Assembly (NCBI RefSeq): GCF_013624435.2
Contig: NZ_CP061768.1
Span: 1 to 64,000, forward strand
Length of the DNA: 64,000 nucleotides
Source: Nocardioides campestrisoli
GTDB lineage: Bacteria; Actinomycetota; Actinomycetes; Propionibacteriales; Nocardioidaceae
Direction: 5' to 3'
Below, piece after piece: positions 8,609 through 17,098 of this stretch; position 1 is the first letter of the stretch; each line of letters opens with the position of its first letter. The notes below the pieces were generated by a model that made no database searches, was not told the origin of the DNA, and worked only from the letters and a program-made list of their open reading frames with translations. Position numbers and translations under genes: made by a program.

Positions 8609-11374
8609 GTGACTGACACTCCCACGGGCGGCACCACGATCCACGGCGGCGGCGACGACGACGGCCGGATCCAGCCGATCGAGCTGCAGACGTCGATGAA
8701 GCGCTCCTACATCGACTACGCGATGGCCGTCATCGTCGGCCGGGCGCTGCCCGACGTGCGCGACGGCCTCAAGCCCGTGCACCGCCGGATCCTCTACGCG
8801 ATGTACGACGGCGGCTACCGCCCCGACCGCGGCTTCTCCAAGTGCTCCCGCGTCGTCGGCGACGTGATGGGTCAGTACCACCCGCACGGCGACTCCGCGA
8901 TCTACGACACCATGGTCCGGCTCGCCCAGCCGTGGGTGATGCGCAACCCCCTGATCAACGGGCAGGGCAACTTCGGCTCGCCGGGCAACGACCCCGCGGC
9001 CGCCATGCGGTACACCGAGTGCCGGATGGCTCCGCTGGCCCTGGAGATGGTCCGTGACATCGAGAAGGACACGGTCGACTTCCAGCCCAACTACGACGGC
9101 CGCTCCTCCGAGCCCACCATCCTGCCCAGCCGGTTCCCCAACCTGCTGGTCAACGGATCGGCCGGCATCGCGGTCGGCATGGCCACCAGCATCCCGCCGC
9201 ACAACCTCCGCGAGGTCGCCGACGGCGCGATCTGGGCGCTGGAGCACCCCGACGCCTCGCGCGAGGAGCTGCAGGAGGCGATGATCGAGCGGATCAAGGG
9301 CCCCGACTTCCCGATGGGCGCGCTGATCGTCGGCCGCCAGGGGATCGAGCAGACCTACCGCACCGGCCGGGGGTCGATCACCCAGCGGGCCGTGGTGGAG
9401 ATCGACGAGGACGCCAAGGGCCGCACCTGCCTGATGATCTCCGAGCTGCCCTACATGGTGAACCCGGACAACCTGGCGCTCAAGATCGCCGAGCTGGTCG
9501 ACAACGGCCGGATCCAGGGCATCGCCGACGTCCGCGACGACACCTCCTCGCGCACCGGCCAGCGGCTCGTCGTCGTGCTCAAGCGCGACGCGGTCGCCCG
9601 GGTGGTGCTCAACAACCTGTTCAAGCACACCGAGCTGCAGTCCAACTTCAGCGCCAACATGCTGGCCCTGGTCGACGGCGTGCCGCGCACCCTGACCATC
9701 GACCAGTTCATCAGCCACTGGGTGACCCACCAGATCGAGGTCATCCAGCGCCGGACGCGCTTCCTGCTCGCCAAGGCCGAGGAGGACGCCCACATCTGGC
9801 GCGGCCTGGTCAAGGCCCTGGACATGCTCGACGAGGTGATCGCGCTCATCCGCCGCTCCCCCGACGTGGACGAGGCGCGGACGGGGCTGATCGCCCTGCT
9901 CGACGTCGACGAGATCCAGGCGGACGCGATCCTGGCGATGCAGCTGCGTCGTCTCGCGGCCCTGGAGCGGCAGAAGATCATCGACAAGCTCGCCGAGCTC
10001 GAGCGCGAGATCGCCGACCTCAAGGACATCCTGGCCAACGAGCCCCGCCAGCGGCAGATCGTGATCGACGAGCTGACCGAGGTGTCGGAGAGGTACGGCG
10101 ACGACCGGCGTACCCAGATCATCGCCGCCGACGGCGACCTCTCGATGGAGGACCTGATCCCCGACGAGGAGCTGGTCGTCTCCATCACCCGGGGCGGCTA
10201 CGCCAAGCGCACCCGGCGCGACCAGTACCGGATCCAGAAGCGCGGCGGCAAGGGCGTGCGCGGCGCGACCCTGCGCGGTGACGACGTGGTGGAGCACTTC
10301 ATCGCCACCACCAACCACCACTGGCTGCTCTTCTTCACCACCGCCGGCCGGGTCTACCGGACCAAGGCCTACAACCTGCCCGAGGCCTCGCGCGACGCCA
10401 AGGGCGGGCACGTCGCCGGACTGCTCTCCTTCCAGCCCGACGAGTCGATCGCCCAGGTGCTGGCGATCCGCGACTACGAGCAGGCGCCGTACCTGGTGCT
10501 GGCCACCAAGCAGGGCCTGGTGAAGAAGACCCGGCTGGGCGACTACAACTCCCCCCGCCAGGCCGGCGTGATCGCGATCAACTTCCGCCACGACGACGAC
10601 GAGCTGATCGGCGCCGAGCTGGTCAACTCCGAGGACCACATCCTGCTGGTCTCCCGCAAGGGCCAGGCGGTGCGGTTCCGCGCCGACGACTCCCAGCTGC
10701 GGCCGATGGGCCGGGCCACGGGCGGCGTGACCGGGATGAAGTTCCGGGACGGCGACTCGCTGCTGTCGATGTCGATCATCCGGGCCGCCCAGGTCGAGGC
10801 GGAGGATGCTGCCGGCGAGGCCGGCGTCTCGGTCGAGGAGGCGGCCGCCACGACCGCCGGCGGCGGCGAGCAGCCGGTCGGCGAGCAGGGTCCCTGGTTC
10901 GGCCTGCACCCGCAGTACGTCTTCACCATCACCGACGGCGGCTTCGCCAAGCGCACCCCGATCCCGGAGTACCGCGTGCAGTCGCGCGGCGGCATCGGCA
11001 TCCGGGCGATGTCCCTGGCCAACGCCGAGCGCGGCCAGCTGGTCGGCGCGTTCATCGTCGAGGAGGGTGACGAGATCCTCTCGATCACCGCCGGTGGCCA
11101 GGTCGTGCGCAGCCCGATCAACGAGAACTTCCGGCCCACCGGGCGCTCGACCATGGGGGTCAAGTTCGTCTCCCCCAAGGCCGGCGACTCGGTCGTCGTG
11201 GTTGCCCGCTCGATGGAAGCCCGCGAGGATGCAACAATCGAGGACGAGGGTGCGGCTCCGGACGGGGGCGACCTCGAGCAGAGCCAGACCGATGCAGACC
11301 AGGTCGACGCAGCGCAGGTCGACGCAGCAGAGCCCGAGACCGAGACACCCGAGACCCCTGAGGATGGTTCCTGA
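8609..11374 (+). CDS. gyrA: DNA gyrase subunit A
   Basis: DNA breakage-reunion subunit of gyrase. The 921-aa protein has the active-site tyrosine in [10 protein letters not shown] (Tyr135), the quinolone-resistance region [10 protein letters not shown] with the sensitive-type Ser96 and Asp100, the GyrA box KRGGKGVRG near 544, and a six-bladed C-terminal pinwheel. The last 50 or so residues are an acidic Asp/Glu/Pro/Thr tail. The GTG start has AAGAGAG upstream. The gyrB-gyrA spacer is unusually AT-rich and includes a TAGATT hexamer at 8570-8575, a possible extra promoter. The stop overlaps the next ATG by one base. Confidence 0.98.
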   Translation: MTDTPTGGTTIHGGGDDDGRIQPIELQTSMKRSYIDYAMAVIVGRALPDVRDGLKPVHRRILYAMYDGGYRPDRGFSKCSRVVGDVMGQYHPHGDSAIYDTMVRLAQPWVMRNPLINGQGNFGSPGNDPAAAMRYTECRMAPLALEMVRDIEKDTVDFQPNYDGRSSEPTILPSRFPNLLVNGSAGIAVGMATSIPPHNLREVADGAIWALEHPDASREELQEAMIERIKGPDFPMGALIVGRQGIEQTYRTGRGSITQRAVVEIDEDAKGRTCLMISELPYMVNPDNLALKIAELVDNGRIQGIADVRDDTSSRTGQRLVVVLKRDAVARVVLNNLFKHTELQSNFSANMLALVDGVPRTLTIDQFISHWVTHQIEVIQRRTRFLLAKAEEDAHIWRGLVKALDMLDEVIALIRRSPDVDEARTGLIALLDVDEIQADAILAMQLRRLAALERQKIIDKLAELEREIADLKDILANEPRQRQIVIDELTEVSERYGDDRRTQIIAADGDLSMEDLIPDEELVVSITRGGYAKRTRRDQYRIQKRGGKGVRGATLRGDDVVEHFIATTNHHWLLFFTTAGRVYRTKAYNLPEASRDAKGGHVAGLLSFQPDESIAQVLAIRDYEQAPYLVLATKQGLVKKTRLGDYNSPRQAGVIAINFRHDDDELIGAELVNSEDHILLVSRKGQAVRFRADDSQLRPMGRATGGVTGMKFRDGDSLLSMSIIRAAQVEAEDAAGEAGVSVEEAAATTAGGGEQPVGEQGPWFGLHPQYVFTITDGGFAKRTPIPEYRVQSRGGIGIRAMSLANAERGQLVGAFIVEEGDEILSITAGGQVVRSPINENFRPTGRSTMGVKFVSPKAGDSVVVVARSMEAREDATIEDEGAAPDGGDLEQSQTDADQVDAAQVDAAEPETETPETPEDGS

Positions 11375-11901
11375 TGGCGGAGGGAGCCCAGGCGCGCAAG
11401 CGCGGACCTGAGGACACGGTGATGCGCTCGGCCCTGCCGGGCCGGATCGGCGCCACGTTGAGCAAGGCGGCGGAGGAGCATCGCAACACCGCCACCATGC
11501 GGCCCTCGACGGCCGGGGCCAAGCAGCCGCGGCGGGCGCGGCTGCGGCTGACCCGGCTGGACCCGTGGTCGGTGATGAAGACCTCGTTCCTGCTCTCGGT
11601 GGCCTTCGGCATCGTCACCTTCGTGGCCGTCACCATCATCTGGTCGGTGCTGGGCGCGGCGGGGGTGTGGGAGTCGATCAACGAGACGGTGGCCAGCGTC
11701 GCCGACCCGAAGGACTCCCCCAGCGCCTTCGACATCACCGAGTACGTCGGGATGTCCCGGGTGCTCGGCTTCACCGCCCTGGTGGCGGCGATCGACGTCA
11801 TCCTGATCACCGCGATCGCCACGCTGGCGGCGTTCCTCTACAACATGTCCGCGGCGCTGCTCGGCGGCATCGAGGTCACCCTCGCGGAGGACCAGCGCTG
11901 A
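11374..11901 (+). CDS. DUF3566 membrane protein
   Basis: Small membrane protein of unknown function conserved directly after gyrA in actinobacteria. The 175-aa product has a basic cytoplasmic N terminus (about 1-65), a first membrane segment near 72-98, a short exposed stretch, and a second membrane segment near 128-155 that ends with NMSAALLGGIEVTL. The ATG shares its A with the gyrA TGA, so it is translationally coupled to gyrA. Its steady linkage to gyrase suggests a role tied to growth or the chromosome, but none is established. Confidence 0.85.
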   Translation: MAEGAQARKRGPEDTVMRSALPGRIGATLSKAAEEHRNTATMRPSTAGAKQPRRARLRLTRLDPWSVMKTSFLLSVAFGIVTFVAVTIIWSVLGAAGVWESINETVASVADPKDSPSAFDITEYVGMSRVLGFTALVAAIDVILITAIATLAAFLYNMSAALLGGIEVTLAEDQR

Positions 11902-11904
11902 TCG

Positions 11905-11970
11905 CCTCCCGCGCCCTGCAGCCGGGGCGCGCGGGAGGGCGTCGGGAGAGGGCCGCTTTTGTCCCTCCCG
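11905..11970 (+). terminator. Double stem-loop ending the gyrase operon
   Basis: CCTCCCGC (11905-11912) pairs with GCGGGAGG (11931-11938). A second stem pairs TCGGGAG (11942-11948) with CTCCCGA near 11965-11971, with CTTTT in its loop. Two GC-rich hairpins right after the DUF3566 stop fit termination of the gyrB-gyrA-DUF3566 transcript. Confidence 0.6.
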
Positions 11971-11988
11971 AACCCGATCAGGTAGTGT
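11959..11988 (+). promoter_or_regulatory. Probable promoter of the tRNA-Ile unit
   Basis: TTGTCC at 11959-11964 and TAGTGT at 11983-11988 are 18 bases apart and lie about 50 bases before tRNA-Ile. This matches a housekeeping-sigma promoter. The leader before the tRNA contains two small hairpins. Confidence 0.5.
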
Positions 11989-12039
11989 TCCCCGCGGTCA
12001 CCGCCTCGTGCGGTGGTGTCTTCCGGCTCTGCCGGAGAC

Positions 12040-12113
12040 GGGCCTATAGCTCAGACGGTTAGAGCGCTTCCCTGATAAGGAAGAGGTCACAGGTTCAAGT
12101 CCTGTTAGGCCCA
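12040..12113 (+). tRNA. tRNA-Ile (GAT anticodon)
   Basis: A 74-base cloverleaf. The acceptor arm pairs GGGCCTA with TAGGCCC, the anticodon loop is CTGATAA with anticodon GAT, and the T-loop contains GTTCAAGTC. The discriminator base is A, and the CCA end is encoded at 12114-12116. tRNA-Ile next to tRNA-Ala after the gyrase operon is a common actinobacterial arrangement. Confidence 0.97.
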
Positions 12114-12180
12114 CCACCCCCTGGTCGAGACCCCGCGACGGACGCCGCGGGCGCGTCGGGGCGAAGACGAGGAGAACACC

Positions 12181-12306
12181 GTGAAGAAGCTCGTGCTGGT
12201 CCTGCTCGCGGCGGCCGGTGTCGCCCTCGCCAAGAAGAAGATCGACGAGGGCCGGACCGAGCAGGCCCTGTGGGCAGAGGCCACGGACTCCGTCGAGAAG
12301 GCCTGA
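12181..12306 (+). CDS. DLW-39 family mini-protein
   Basis: A 41-aa protein beginning [20 protein letters not shown]: a hydrophobic segment of about 14 residues (4-17) followed by Lys residues and an acidic tail with [13 protein letters not shown]. It matches the tiny DLW-39 family that occupies this exact spot between the two tRNAs in actinobacteria. The family function is unknown; the sequence suggests a small membrane-associated peptide. The GTG start follows GAGGAG by 5-6 bases. It is too short for many gene callers. Confidence 0.8.
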   Translation: MKKLVLVLLAAAGVALAKKKIDEGRTEQALWAEATDSVEKA

Positions 12307-12348
12307 CCTGCACGCTCGTCGGCCGTCCGGAGCATCGGACGTCGCCAC

Positions 12349-12421
12349 GGGGCCTTGGCGCAATTGGTAGCGCACCTGCTTTGCAAGCAGGGGGTTAGGG
12401 GTTCGAGTCCCCTAGGCTCCA
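12349..12421 (+). tRNA. tRNA-Ala (TGC anticodon)
   Basis: A 73-base cloverleaf. The acceptor GGGGCCT pairs with AGGCTCC and includes the G3-U70 wobble that marks alanine tRNAs. The anticodon loop is TTTGCAA, giving TGC, and the discriminator is A. CCA is not encoded (CTG follows). A small hairpin (CGTCCG/CGGACG, 12324-12341) lies just upstream. It is probably cotranscribed with tRNA-Ile and the DLW-39 gene. Confidence 0.96.
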
Positions 12422-12423
12422 CT

Positions 12424-12455
12424 GAGAAGCCTGGAGGCTCCACTCCGGGCTTCTC
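12424..12455 (+). terminator. Terminator after tRNA-Ala
   Basis: GAGAAGCC (12424-12431) pairs with GGCTTCTC (12448-12455), followed by the T-rich TTCATTT. This is the most classical intrinsic terminator in the window and ends the tRNA unit. Confidence 0.8.
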
Positions 12456-12478
12456 TTCATTTCCCGAGCGGCACGGCC

Positions 12479-12520
12479 CCGGTGGCACTGCTCCGGTGGC
12501 ACTGCCCCGGTGGCACTGCC
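12479..12520 (+). repeat. Three tandem 14-bp repeats before the SURF1 gene
   Basis: CCGGTGGCACTGCY occurs three times head to tail (12479-12492, 12493-12506, 12507-12520), with one base difference in the first copy. It lies between the tRNA-Ala terminator and the promoter of the SURF1 gene. It could be a replication-slippage repeat or a regulatory array. Confidence 0.8.
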
Positions 12521-12574
12521 CCGGCAGCTCCTGGCGATGGGAGAGCGCTGGGTCGCCCGACCTAGACTCTGGTC

Positions 12575-13381
12575 GTGTCACTCTCCCCCTTGTTCCGCCC
12601 GGTGGCTCTGGGGGCCCACCTGCTGGCGCTCGTCCTCGTGTCGATCGCCGTCCTCCTCGGCTTCTGGCAGCTCGGCTCCTGGCAGGAGCAGCGCGAGGAC
12701 GAGGCCACCAACCGCCAGGCGCTCGAGCCGGTGCCGTTGGCTGACGCACTGGGCCCCGACCAGCCGTTCCCCAAGGCCGAGGTCGGCCGCTCGGTCGAGG
12801 TGAGCGGGACCTGGCTGCCCGACTCCACCCTCTACGTGTCCGACCGCCCGCACGGGGAGGACGACGGCTACTGGGCCGTCACGCCGGTCGCGGTCGGCAG
12901 CGGCCCCGGTACTGATCCCGCGACCGCCCCGGCGCTGCTGGTGGTGCGCGGCTGGGTGAGCGACCCCGCCGAGGACACCATCGCCCCGCAGGGACCGGTC
13001 GAGCTGGTCGGCTGGCTGCAGCCGCCGGAGGGGACCAGCGGCGTCGTCGACGACGACTCGAGCGACGCGGTGATCCCCCAGATGCGGATGGCCGACGCGA
13101 TCCAGCACGTCGACCAGGACCTGTACGGCGGGTACCTGGTCCTCGACCCCGAGCGCGCCGCGGCGGCCGAGGTGACCGAGGCCGCCGACGGCCTGGCCCC
13201 GGTCGACCTGGAGCAGCTGCCCGACGTCGCGGCCAGCACCGGCCTGAAGAACCTGCTCTACGGGGTGGAGTGGTTCATCTTCGCCGCGTTCGCGGCCTTC
13301 ATCTGGCTGCGCTGGTGCGCCGACGAGGTGGCCCGGGCGCGTGAGGAGCGGTTGCAACCCGCGGGTAACCTCGAAGCGTGA
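12575..13381 (+). CDS. SURF1 family cytochrome oxidase assembly protein
   Basis: SURF1 proteins help insert haem into the aa3-type cytochrome c oxidase. The 268-aa product has the family layout: a first membrane helix (about 8-32) leading into a WQLGSWQ motif, a periplasmic domain with VSGTWLPDSTLYVSDR, and a second membrane helix near the C terminus (about 228-250). The GTG start has no Shine-Dalgarno sequence. TAGACT at 12563-12568 ends 6 bases before it, so the mRNA is probably leaderless. The gene overlaps the next by 4 bp. Confidence 0.9.
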   Translation: MSLSPLFRPVALGAHLLALVLVSIAVLLGFWQLGSWQEQREDEATNRQALEPVPLADALGPDQPFPKAEVGRSVEVSGTWLPDSTLYVSDRPHGEDDGYWAVTPVAVGSGPGTDPATAPALLVVRGWVSDPAEDTIAPQGPVELVGWLQPPEGTSGVVDDDSSDAVIPQMRMADAIQHVDQDLYGGYLVLDPERAAAAEVTEAADGLAPVDLEQLPDVAASTGLKNLLYGVEWFIFAAFAAFIWLRWCADEVARAREERLQPAGNLEA

Positions 13382-13785
13382 AGTCCGCACTGACCCGCTA
13401 CCGCGTGATGGCCTGGACGGTCGGGGTCCTGCTCATCGTCCTGTGCCTCGTCGGCGTCCCGCTCTCCAACTTCGACGGCTCCGAGATGTGGGGCTTCATC
13501 CCCAGCACGCCGAACTGGTTCGACGAGGGCAGCCGGGCCGACGAGCTGGGCGAGTTCATCACCGGCTGGCTCGGCACCCTGCACGGCTGGCTCTACATGC
13601 TGTTCCTGATCTTCGCCTTCTCGCTGGCCCGCAAGGCGCGCTGGGACATGCCCTTCATGCTCGTCACCCTGCTGATGGGCACCGTCCCGGTCCTCTCCTT
13701 CTGGTCCGAGCACCGAGCCACGAAGCGGGTCCGGGCGGAGTTCGCCGACGAGCTGGCCTCCGGCGCCGCCACCCCCGTGCGATAG
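13378..13785 (+). CDS. DUF3817 integral membrane protein
   Basis: A 135-aa membrane protein of the DUF3817 family, function unknown. Three hydrophobic segments are visible near 10-30, 65-85 and 92-108. The conserved family element lies around GWLYMLFLIFAFSLARKARW, followed by SFWSEHR. The GTG start overlaps the SURF1 stop (GTGA). A TAACCT hexamer 6 bases upstream could also give an independent leaderless transcript. Confidence 0.82.
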   Translation: MKSALTRYRVMAWTVGVLLIVLCLVGVPLSNFDGSEMWGFIPSTPNWFDEGSRADELGEFITGWLGTLHGWLYMLFLIFAFSLARKARWDMPFMLVTLLMGTVPVLSFWSEHRATKRVRAEFADELASGAATPVR

Positions 13786-13792
13786 TTCCCCG

Positions 13793-14620
13793 GTGACCAC
13801 CACCGCGTTCGTCCTCGGCGGCGGCGGGGTGCTGGGGGCGGTCGAGGTGGGCATGCTCCGCGCCCTGCTGGAGCACGGCATCACCCCCGACCTCGTGGTC
13901 GGCACCAGCATCGGGGCGCTCAACGGCGCCCTGGTCGCCCAGGACCCCACCCCCGCGGTGGTGGAGCGGCTGACCAGGCTCTGGGCCACCGCCGCCACCG
14001 GGCGTGAGGTGTACGGCGACCGCCCGCTGCGCACGGTGCGCCGAGCGCTCTCGTCGCGCACGCACGTCTACTCCTCCGCCCCGCTCACCCGGCTGCTCCG
14101 CGAGGAGCTCGGCGACGTGCGGTTCGAGGAGCTCCCGGTCCGGTTCCAGGTGTGCGCGGCCAGCATCGAGCGCTCCGCCGAGCACTGGTTCGACTCCGGG
14201 CCGGTGGTCGAGGCGGTGGTGGCGAGCGCCGCCGTCCCCGGACTGCTCCCGCCCGCCCGGGTCGGCGACGAGCACTACCTGGACGGGGGCATCGTCAACT
14301 CCATCCCCCTGGGCCGCGCGGTCGAGCTGGGTGCCACCCGGGTCTTCGTGCTCCAGGTGGGCCGGGTGGACCGACCGCTGACCCCGCCCACCAAGCCGTG
14401 GGAGGTCGCCCGGGTCTCCTTCGAGATCGCCCGGCGGCACCGGTTCGTCCGCGAGCTCGCCGCCCTGCCCGACGGGGTGACCGCGCACGTGCTGCCCGCG
14501 GCCGGCACCTCGTCCAAGGACGACTCGCTCCTGGCCCACCGGGACTTCGCCAGCGTGGAGCGGCGGATCGAGCAGACGTACGCCGCGGCCCGCGACCACC
14601 TGCGCACCCACCTGCCATGA
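13793..14620 (+). CDS. Patatin-like phospholipase family protein
   Basis: Predicted serine lipid acyl hydrolase. The 275-aa protein has the patatin oxyanion-hole motif GGGGVLGAVEVG (about 9-20), the nucleophile elbow GTSIG (Ser near 44) and the dyad aspartate in LDGG (near 163), so it should be active. No signal peptide is seen, so action is probably at the inner face of the membrane. It overlaps the following acyltransferase by 4 bp (ATGA), suggesting the two act together in phospholipid or acylglycerol remodelling. The GTG start lies 7 bases after the DUF3817 stop. Confidence 0.87.
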   Translation: MTTTAFVLGGGGVLGAVEVGMLRALLEHGITPDLVVGTSIGALNGALVAQDPTPAVVERLTRLWATAATGREVYGDRPLRTVRRALSSRTHVYSSAPLTRLLREELGDVRFEELPVRFQVCAASIERSAEHWFDSGPVVEAVVASAAVPGLLPPARVGDEHYLDGGIVNSIPLGRAVELGATRVFVLQVGRVDRPLTPPTKPWEVARVSFEIARRHRFVRELAALPDGVTAHVLPAAGTSSKDDSLLAHRDFASVERRIEQTYAAARDHLRTHLP

Positions 14621-15648
14621 GCAGTCGGCTCGCATGGCTGCTCCAGCGCTTCCTGGTCGCGCCCGCCGTGGTCGGGCTGGCGCTGCTCGCGTGGGTGACG
14701 CTGCCGCTGTGGCTGATCGTGGCCGCAGCGCTCTCCCCGCTGCTGCCCGGCCGGTGGCGGCTGCCGCGGATCGCCTGGCTCGCCCTGGTCTACCTGACCG
14801 CGGAGGCGCTGCTCCTGGTGGTGCTCCTTGCCTGGTGGCTGGCCAGCGGGTTCGGCCGGCGGATCCGCTCGCCGTACTTCGCCGGCCTGCACTACGAGCT
14901 GGTCGAGGGGCTGCTCGTGGTGCTCTTCCGCGAGGCCCGGCGGGTGCTCCGGCTGCGGATCACCACCGACGGGCCCACCCCGGCACGGTTCCCCGACCAC
15001 CCGGTGCTGGTCTGCTGCCGGCACGCGGGACCGGGCGACTCGTTCACCCTGATGTACGCGCTGATGCACTGGTACGGCCGGGAGCCTCGGGTGGTGCTCA
15101 AGGACACCCTCGCCTGGGACCCGGCGATCTCGGTCCTGCTGCACCGGCTGCCGGCCAGGTTCATCTCGCCGAACCCGGAGCGGGGTGAGGACCTGGAGGC
15201 GCAGATCGCCGGCCTGGCCCGCGAGCTCGACACCGACGACGCGTTCGTGATCTTCCCCGAGGGCGGCAACTTCACCCCCGCCCGCCGGGAGAAGGCGATC
15301 GACCGGCTCCAGCGCCTGGGAATGCGGGGGATGGCGGACCGGGCCAGCCGGATGATCCACGTGCTCGCGCCCCGGCCCGGCGGGTTCCTGGCGGCGCTGG
15401 AGGCCGCCCCCGAGGCCGACGTGCTGATGGTCGCCCACACCGGCCTGGACCACATGCTCACCGTCGGTGACGTGTGGCGCGAGCTCCCGATGGACAAGGA
15501 GCTGGTGATGCGCTGGTGGCAGGTGCCCCGCGCGGAGATCCCGGCCGATCGGGACGCGCAGATCGAGTGGCTCTACGACTGGTGGGCGCGGATCGACACC
15601 TGGGTGGACGAGAACCGTCCCACCGACCTGACGCCGGCGCCCCGCTGA
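14617..15648 (+). CDS. PlsC-type membrane acyltransferase
   Basis: Predicted glycerophospholipid acyltransferase. The 343-aa protein has two or three N-terminal membrane segments (about 12-40, 50-78), then a PlsC-like domain with an HX4D motif in RHAGPGDSF (near 131) and a modified third motif, FPEGGNFTP instead of FPEGTR. The substitution suggests a subgroup with a different acceptor, which cannot be named from sequence. The start is the ATG overlapping the patatin gene stop. Pairing with a patatin-like lipase suggests an acyl-remodelling unit. Confidence 0.82.
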   Translation: MSSRLAWLLQRFLVAPAVVGLALLAWVTLPLWLIVAAALSPLLPGRWRLPRIAWLALVYLTAEALLLVVLLAWWLASGFGRRIRSPYFAGLHYELVEGLLVVLFREARRVLRLRITTDGPTPARFPDHPVLVCCRHAGPGDSFTLMYALMHWYGREPRVVLKDTLAWDPAISVLLHRLPARFISPNPERGEDLEAQIAGLARELDTDDAFVIFPEGGNFTPARREKAIDRLQRLGMRGMADRASRMIHVLAPRPGGFLAALEAAPEADVLMVAHTGLDHMLTVGDVWRELPMDKELVMRWWQVPRAEIPADRDAQIEWLYDWWARIDTWVDENRPTDLTPAPR

Positions 15649-15666
15649 GCCGGGCTCAACGGGGCG
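15638..15666. terminator. Stem-loop across the acyltransferase stop codon
   Basis: CGCCCCGCTGAGCC (15638-15651) pairs with GGCTCAACGGGGCG (15653-15666) with one mismatch and a one-base centre. It spans the TGA of the acyltransferase and sits between convergent genes, so it probably terminates in both directions. The core TGAGCC-G-GGCTCA recurs at 52485-52497. Confidence 0.65.
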
Positions 15667-15697
15667 TCGGAGGTCGTACGACCTGCTCGGGAGCGGG

Positions 15698-16417
15698 TCA
15701 GGGGCGCGAGCTGTCGCCCGGGACGTCGTCCAGGTCGATGATGTCGGCCGGAGCGTCCGGGTCGGTCGCGCGGTGCGGCGTGTCGGTCGCGTCGGCGAGC
15801 GCCTCGCTCGGGTCGGCGCCGGCGACGTCGTCCGTCCCGCCGGCAGCAGTCCCGGCAGTAGTCCCGCCAGCAACGCCGGCACCCCCGACCGCGGCACCCG
15901 TGGCGGGCGTCGTCCCGGTGGTCGGCGCACCGGTCGGCGGCGCCTGCGGCACGTAGGAGCTCTGCCACTTGTCGTCCTTGCCGCCCCGGACCTTGCTGAA
16001 GACCAGACCGCCCAGGGCGGTCGCCCCGCCGATCAGCAGCAGCTTCTTGAGCTTGCCGCCCTTCTTCTGCTCGGCCGTCTCCTGGCCACGCAGCTCGGCC
16101 GCCTTGGAAGCAGCGACCTCCTTGGCCAGGCCGGCCTTCTCCGCGGTCACCTGCGCGGCCTTGGCCGCGGCGGCGCCCGCCACGATCGAGGCCTTGCCAG
16201 CGGCAGCCTGGGTCTTCTCGGCGGCGACGACGGCCTTGTCGGCCGCTGCGATCTTGCCCTGCGCCAGGTAGGGGGCGGCCTGCGTGCGCGCCTCCTGGGC
16301 CGAGGTCCGGGCCGTCTCCAGAGCGGACTCGACCTGCGGTCGGACCTGCTCGGCAACGTCCTGAGCCTTGATCTGGGCCTTCTCCAGCAGAGTCTTCTTC
16401 TGCCTGCGGATTCGCAT
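15698..16417 (-). CDS. Ala-rich coiled-coil protein with one membrane segment
   Basis: A 239-aa protein of unknown function. Residues 1-120 are an Ala/Lys/Glu/Gln-rich amphipathic helical region (QVRPQVESALETARTSAQEA type), which looks apolipoprotein-like or coiled-coil. A Lys-rich junction leads to a single membrane segment (KKLLLIGGATALGGLVFS, about 125-142). The rest is a Gly/Ala/Thr/Pro and acidic disordered tail. The ATG start is preceded by GAGAGAGG. It converges on the acyltransferase gene and diverges from the cyclophilin gene. The pattern resembles small phasin-like or cell-envelope proteins, but no assignment is safe. Confidence 0.75.
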   Translation of the reverse strand: MRIRRQKKTLLEKAQIKAQDVAEQVRPQVESALETARTSAQEARTQAAPYLAQGKIAAADKAVVAAEKTQAAAGKASIVAGAAAAKAAQVTAEKAGLAKEVAASKAAELRGQETAEQKKGGKLKKLLLIGGATALGGLVFSKVRGGKDDKWQSSYVPQAPPTGAPTTGTTPATGAAVGGAGVAGGTTAGTAAGGTDDVAGADPSEALADATDTPHRATDPDAPADIIDLDDVPGDSSRP

Positions 16418-16563
16418 CTCGTCAACCTCTCTCGGTGGGGGTTCCCCATCTCACCACGCTGCCCGGGCGGCGGCCAGGGGTACGGTCGCGCCTCGGACGC
16501 CTTGGCGGCCGTGGAAAGATCGGACAGCAACTGCTCGTGTACCCACTTGACTGAGAGGCACTC

Positions 16564-17076
16564 ATGGCTGAGCCGAAGGCCACCCTGAAGACCAACAAGG
16601 GTGACATCGTCATCAATCTGTTCCCGAACCACGCGCCGGAGACCGTCGACAACTTCGTCGGGCTGGCGGAGGGCACCAAGGAGTACCGGGACGACGCCGG
16701 TCGCTCCGGCGAGCGCTTCTACGACGGCCTGATCTTCCACCGGGTGATCGACGGCTTCATGATCCAGGGCGGCTGCCCGCTGGGCCGCGGGATGGGCGGC
16801 CCGGGCTACACCTTCAAGGACGAGGTGCACCCCGAGCTCGTCTTCGACAAGCCCTACCTGCTGGCGATGGCCAACGCCGGACCGGGCACCAACGGGTCGC
16901 AGTTCTTCATCACCGTGACCCCGACCCCGCACCTGAACATGAAGCACACGATCTTCGGCGAGGTCGCCGACCAGGCCTCGCGCGACGTGGTCGACGCGAT
17001 CGCCAAGGTCCCCACGGGCGCGATGGACCGCCCCAAGGACGACGTCGTGATCGAGTCCGTCGAGATCACGCGTTGA
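16564..17076 (+). CDS. ppiA: Peptidyl-prolyl cis-trans isomerase, cyclophilin type
   Basis: Catalyses proline isomerisation during protein folding, here in the cytoplasm because no signal peptide is present. The 170-aa protein is a single cyclophilin domain with FHRVIDGFMIQGG, the GPGTNGSQFFIT core and HTIFGEV. The residue at the human Trp121 position is not Trp (HLNMKHT), as in many bacterial forms with weak cyclosporin binding. The ATG start has GAGAGG 6 bases upstream. A cyclophilin beside the rhomboid and crgA genes near the origin is usual in actinobacteria. Confidence 0.94.
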   Translation: MAEPKATLKTNKGDIVINLFPNHAPETVDNFVGLAEGTKEYRDDAGRSGERFYDGLIFHRVIDGFMIQGGCPLGRGMGGPGYTFKDEVHPELVFDKPYLLAMANAGPGTNGSQFFITVTPTPHLNMKHTIFGEVADQASRDVVDAIAKVPTGAMDRPKDDVVIESVEITR

Positions 17077-17098
17077 CCCACCTGCGTGACGTGAGCTC

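Noticed and set aside
12040-12455. Attachment site or integrated element at the tRNA genes
   Set aside because: No integrase, no duplicated tRNA 3' end, and the flanking genes keep the usual actinobacterial order.
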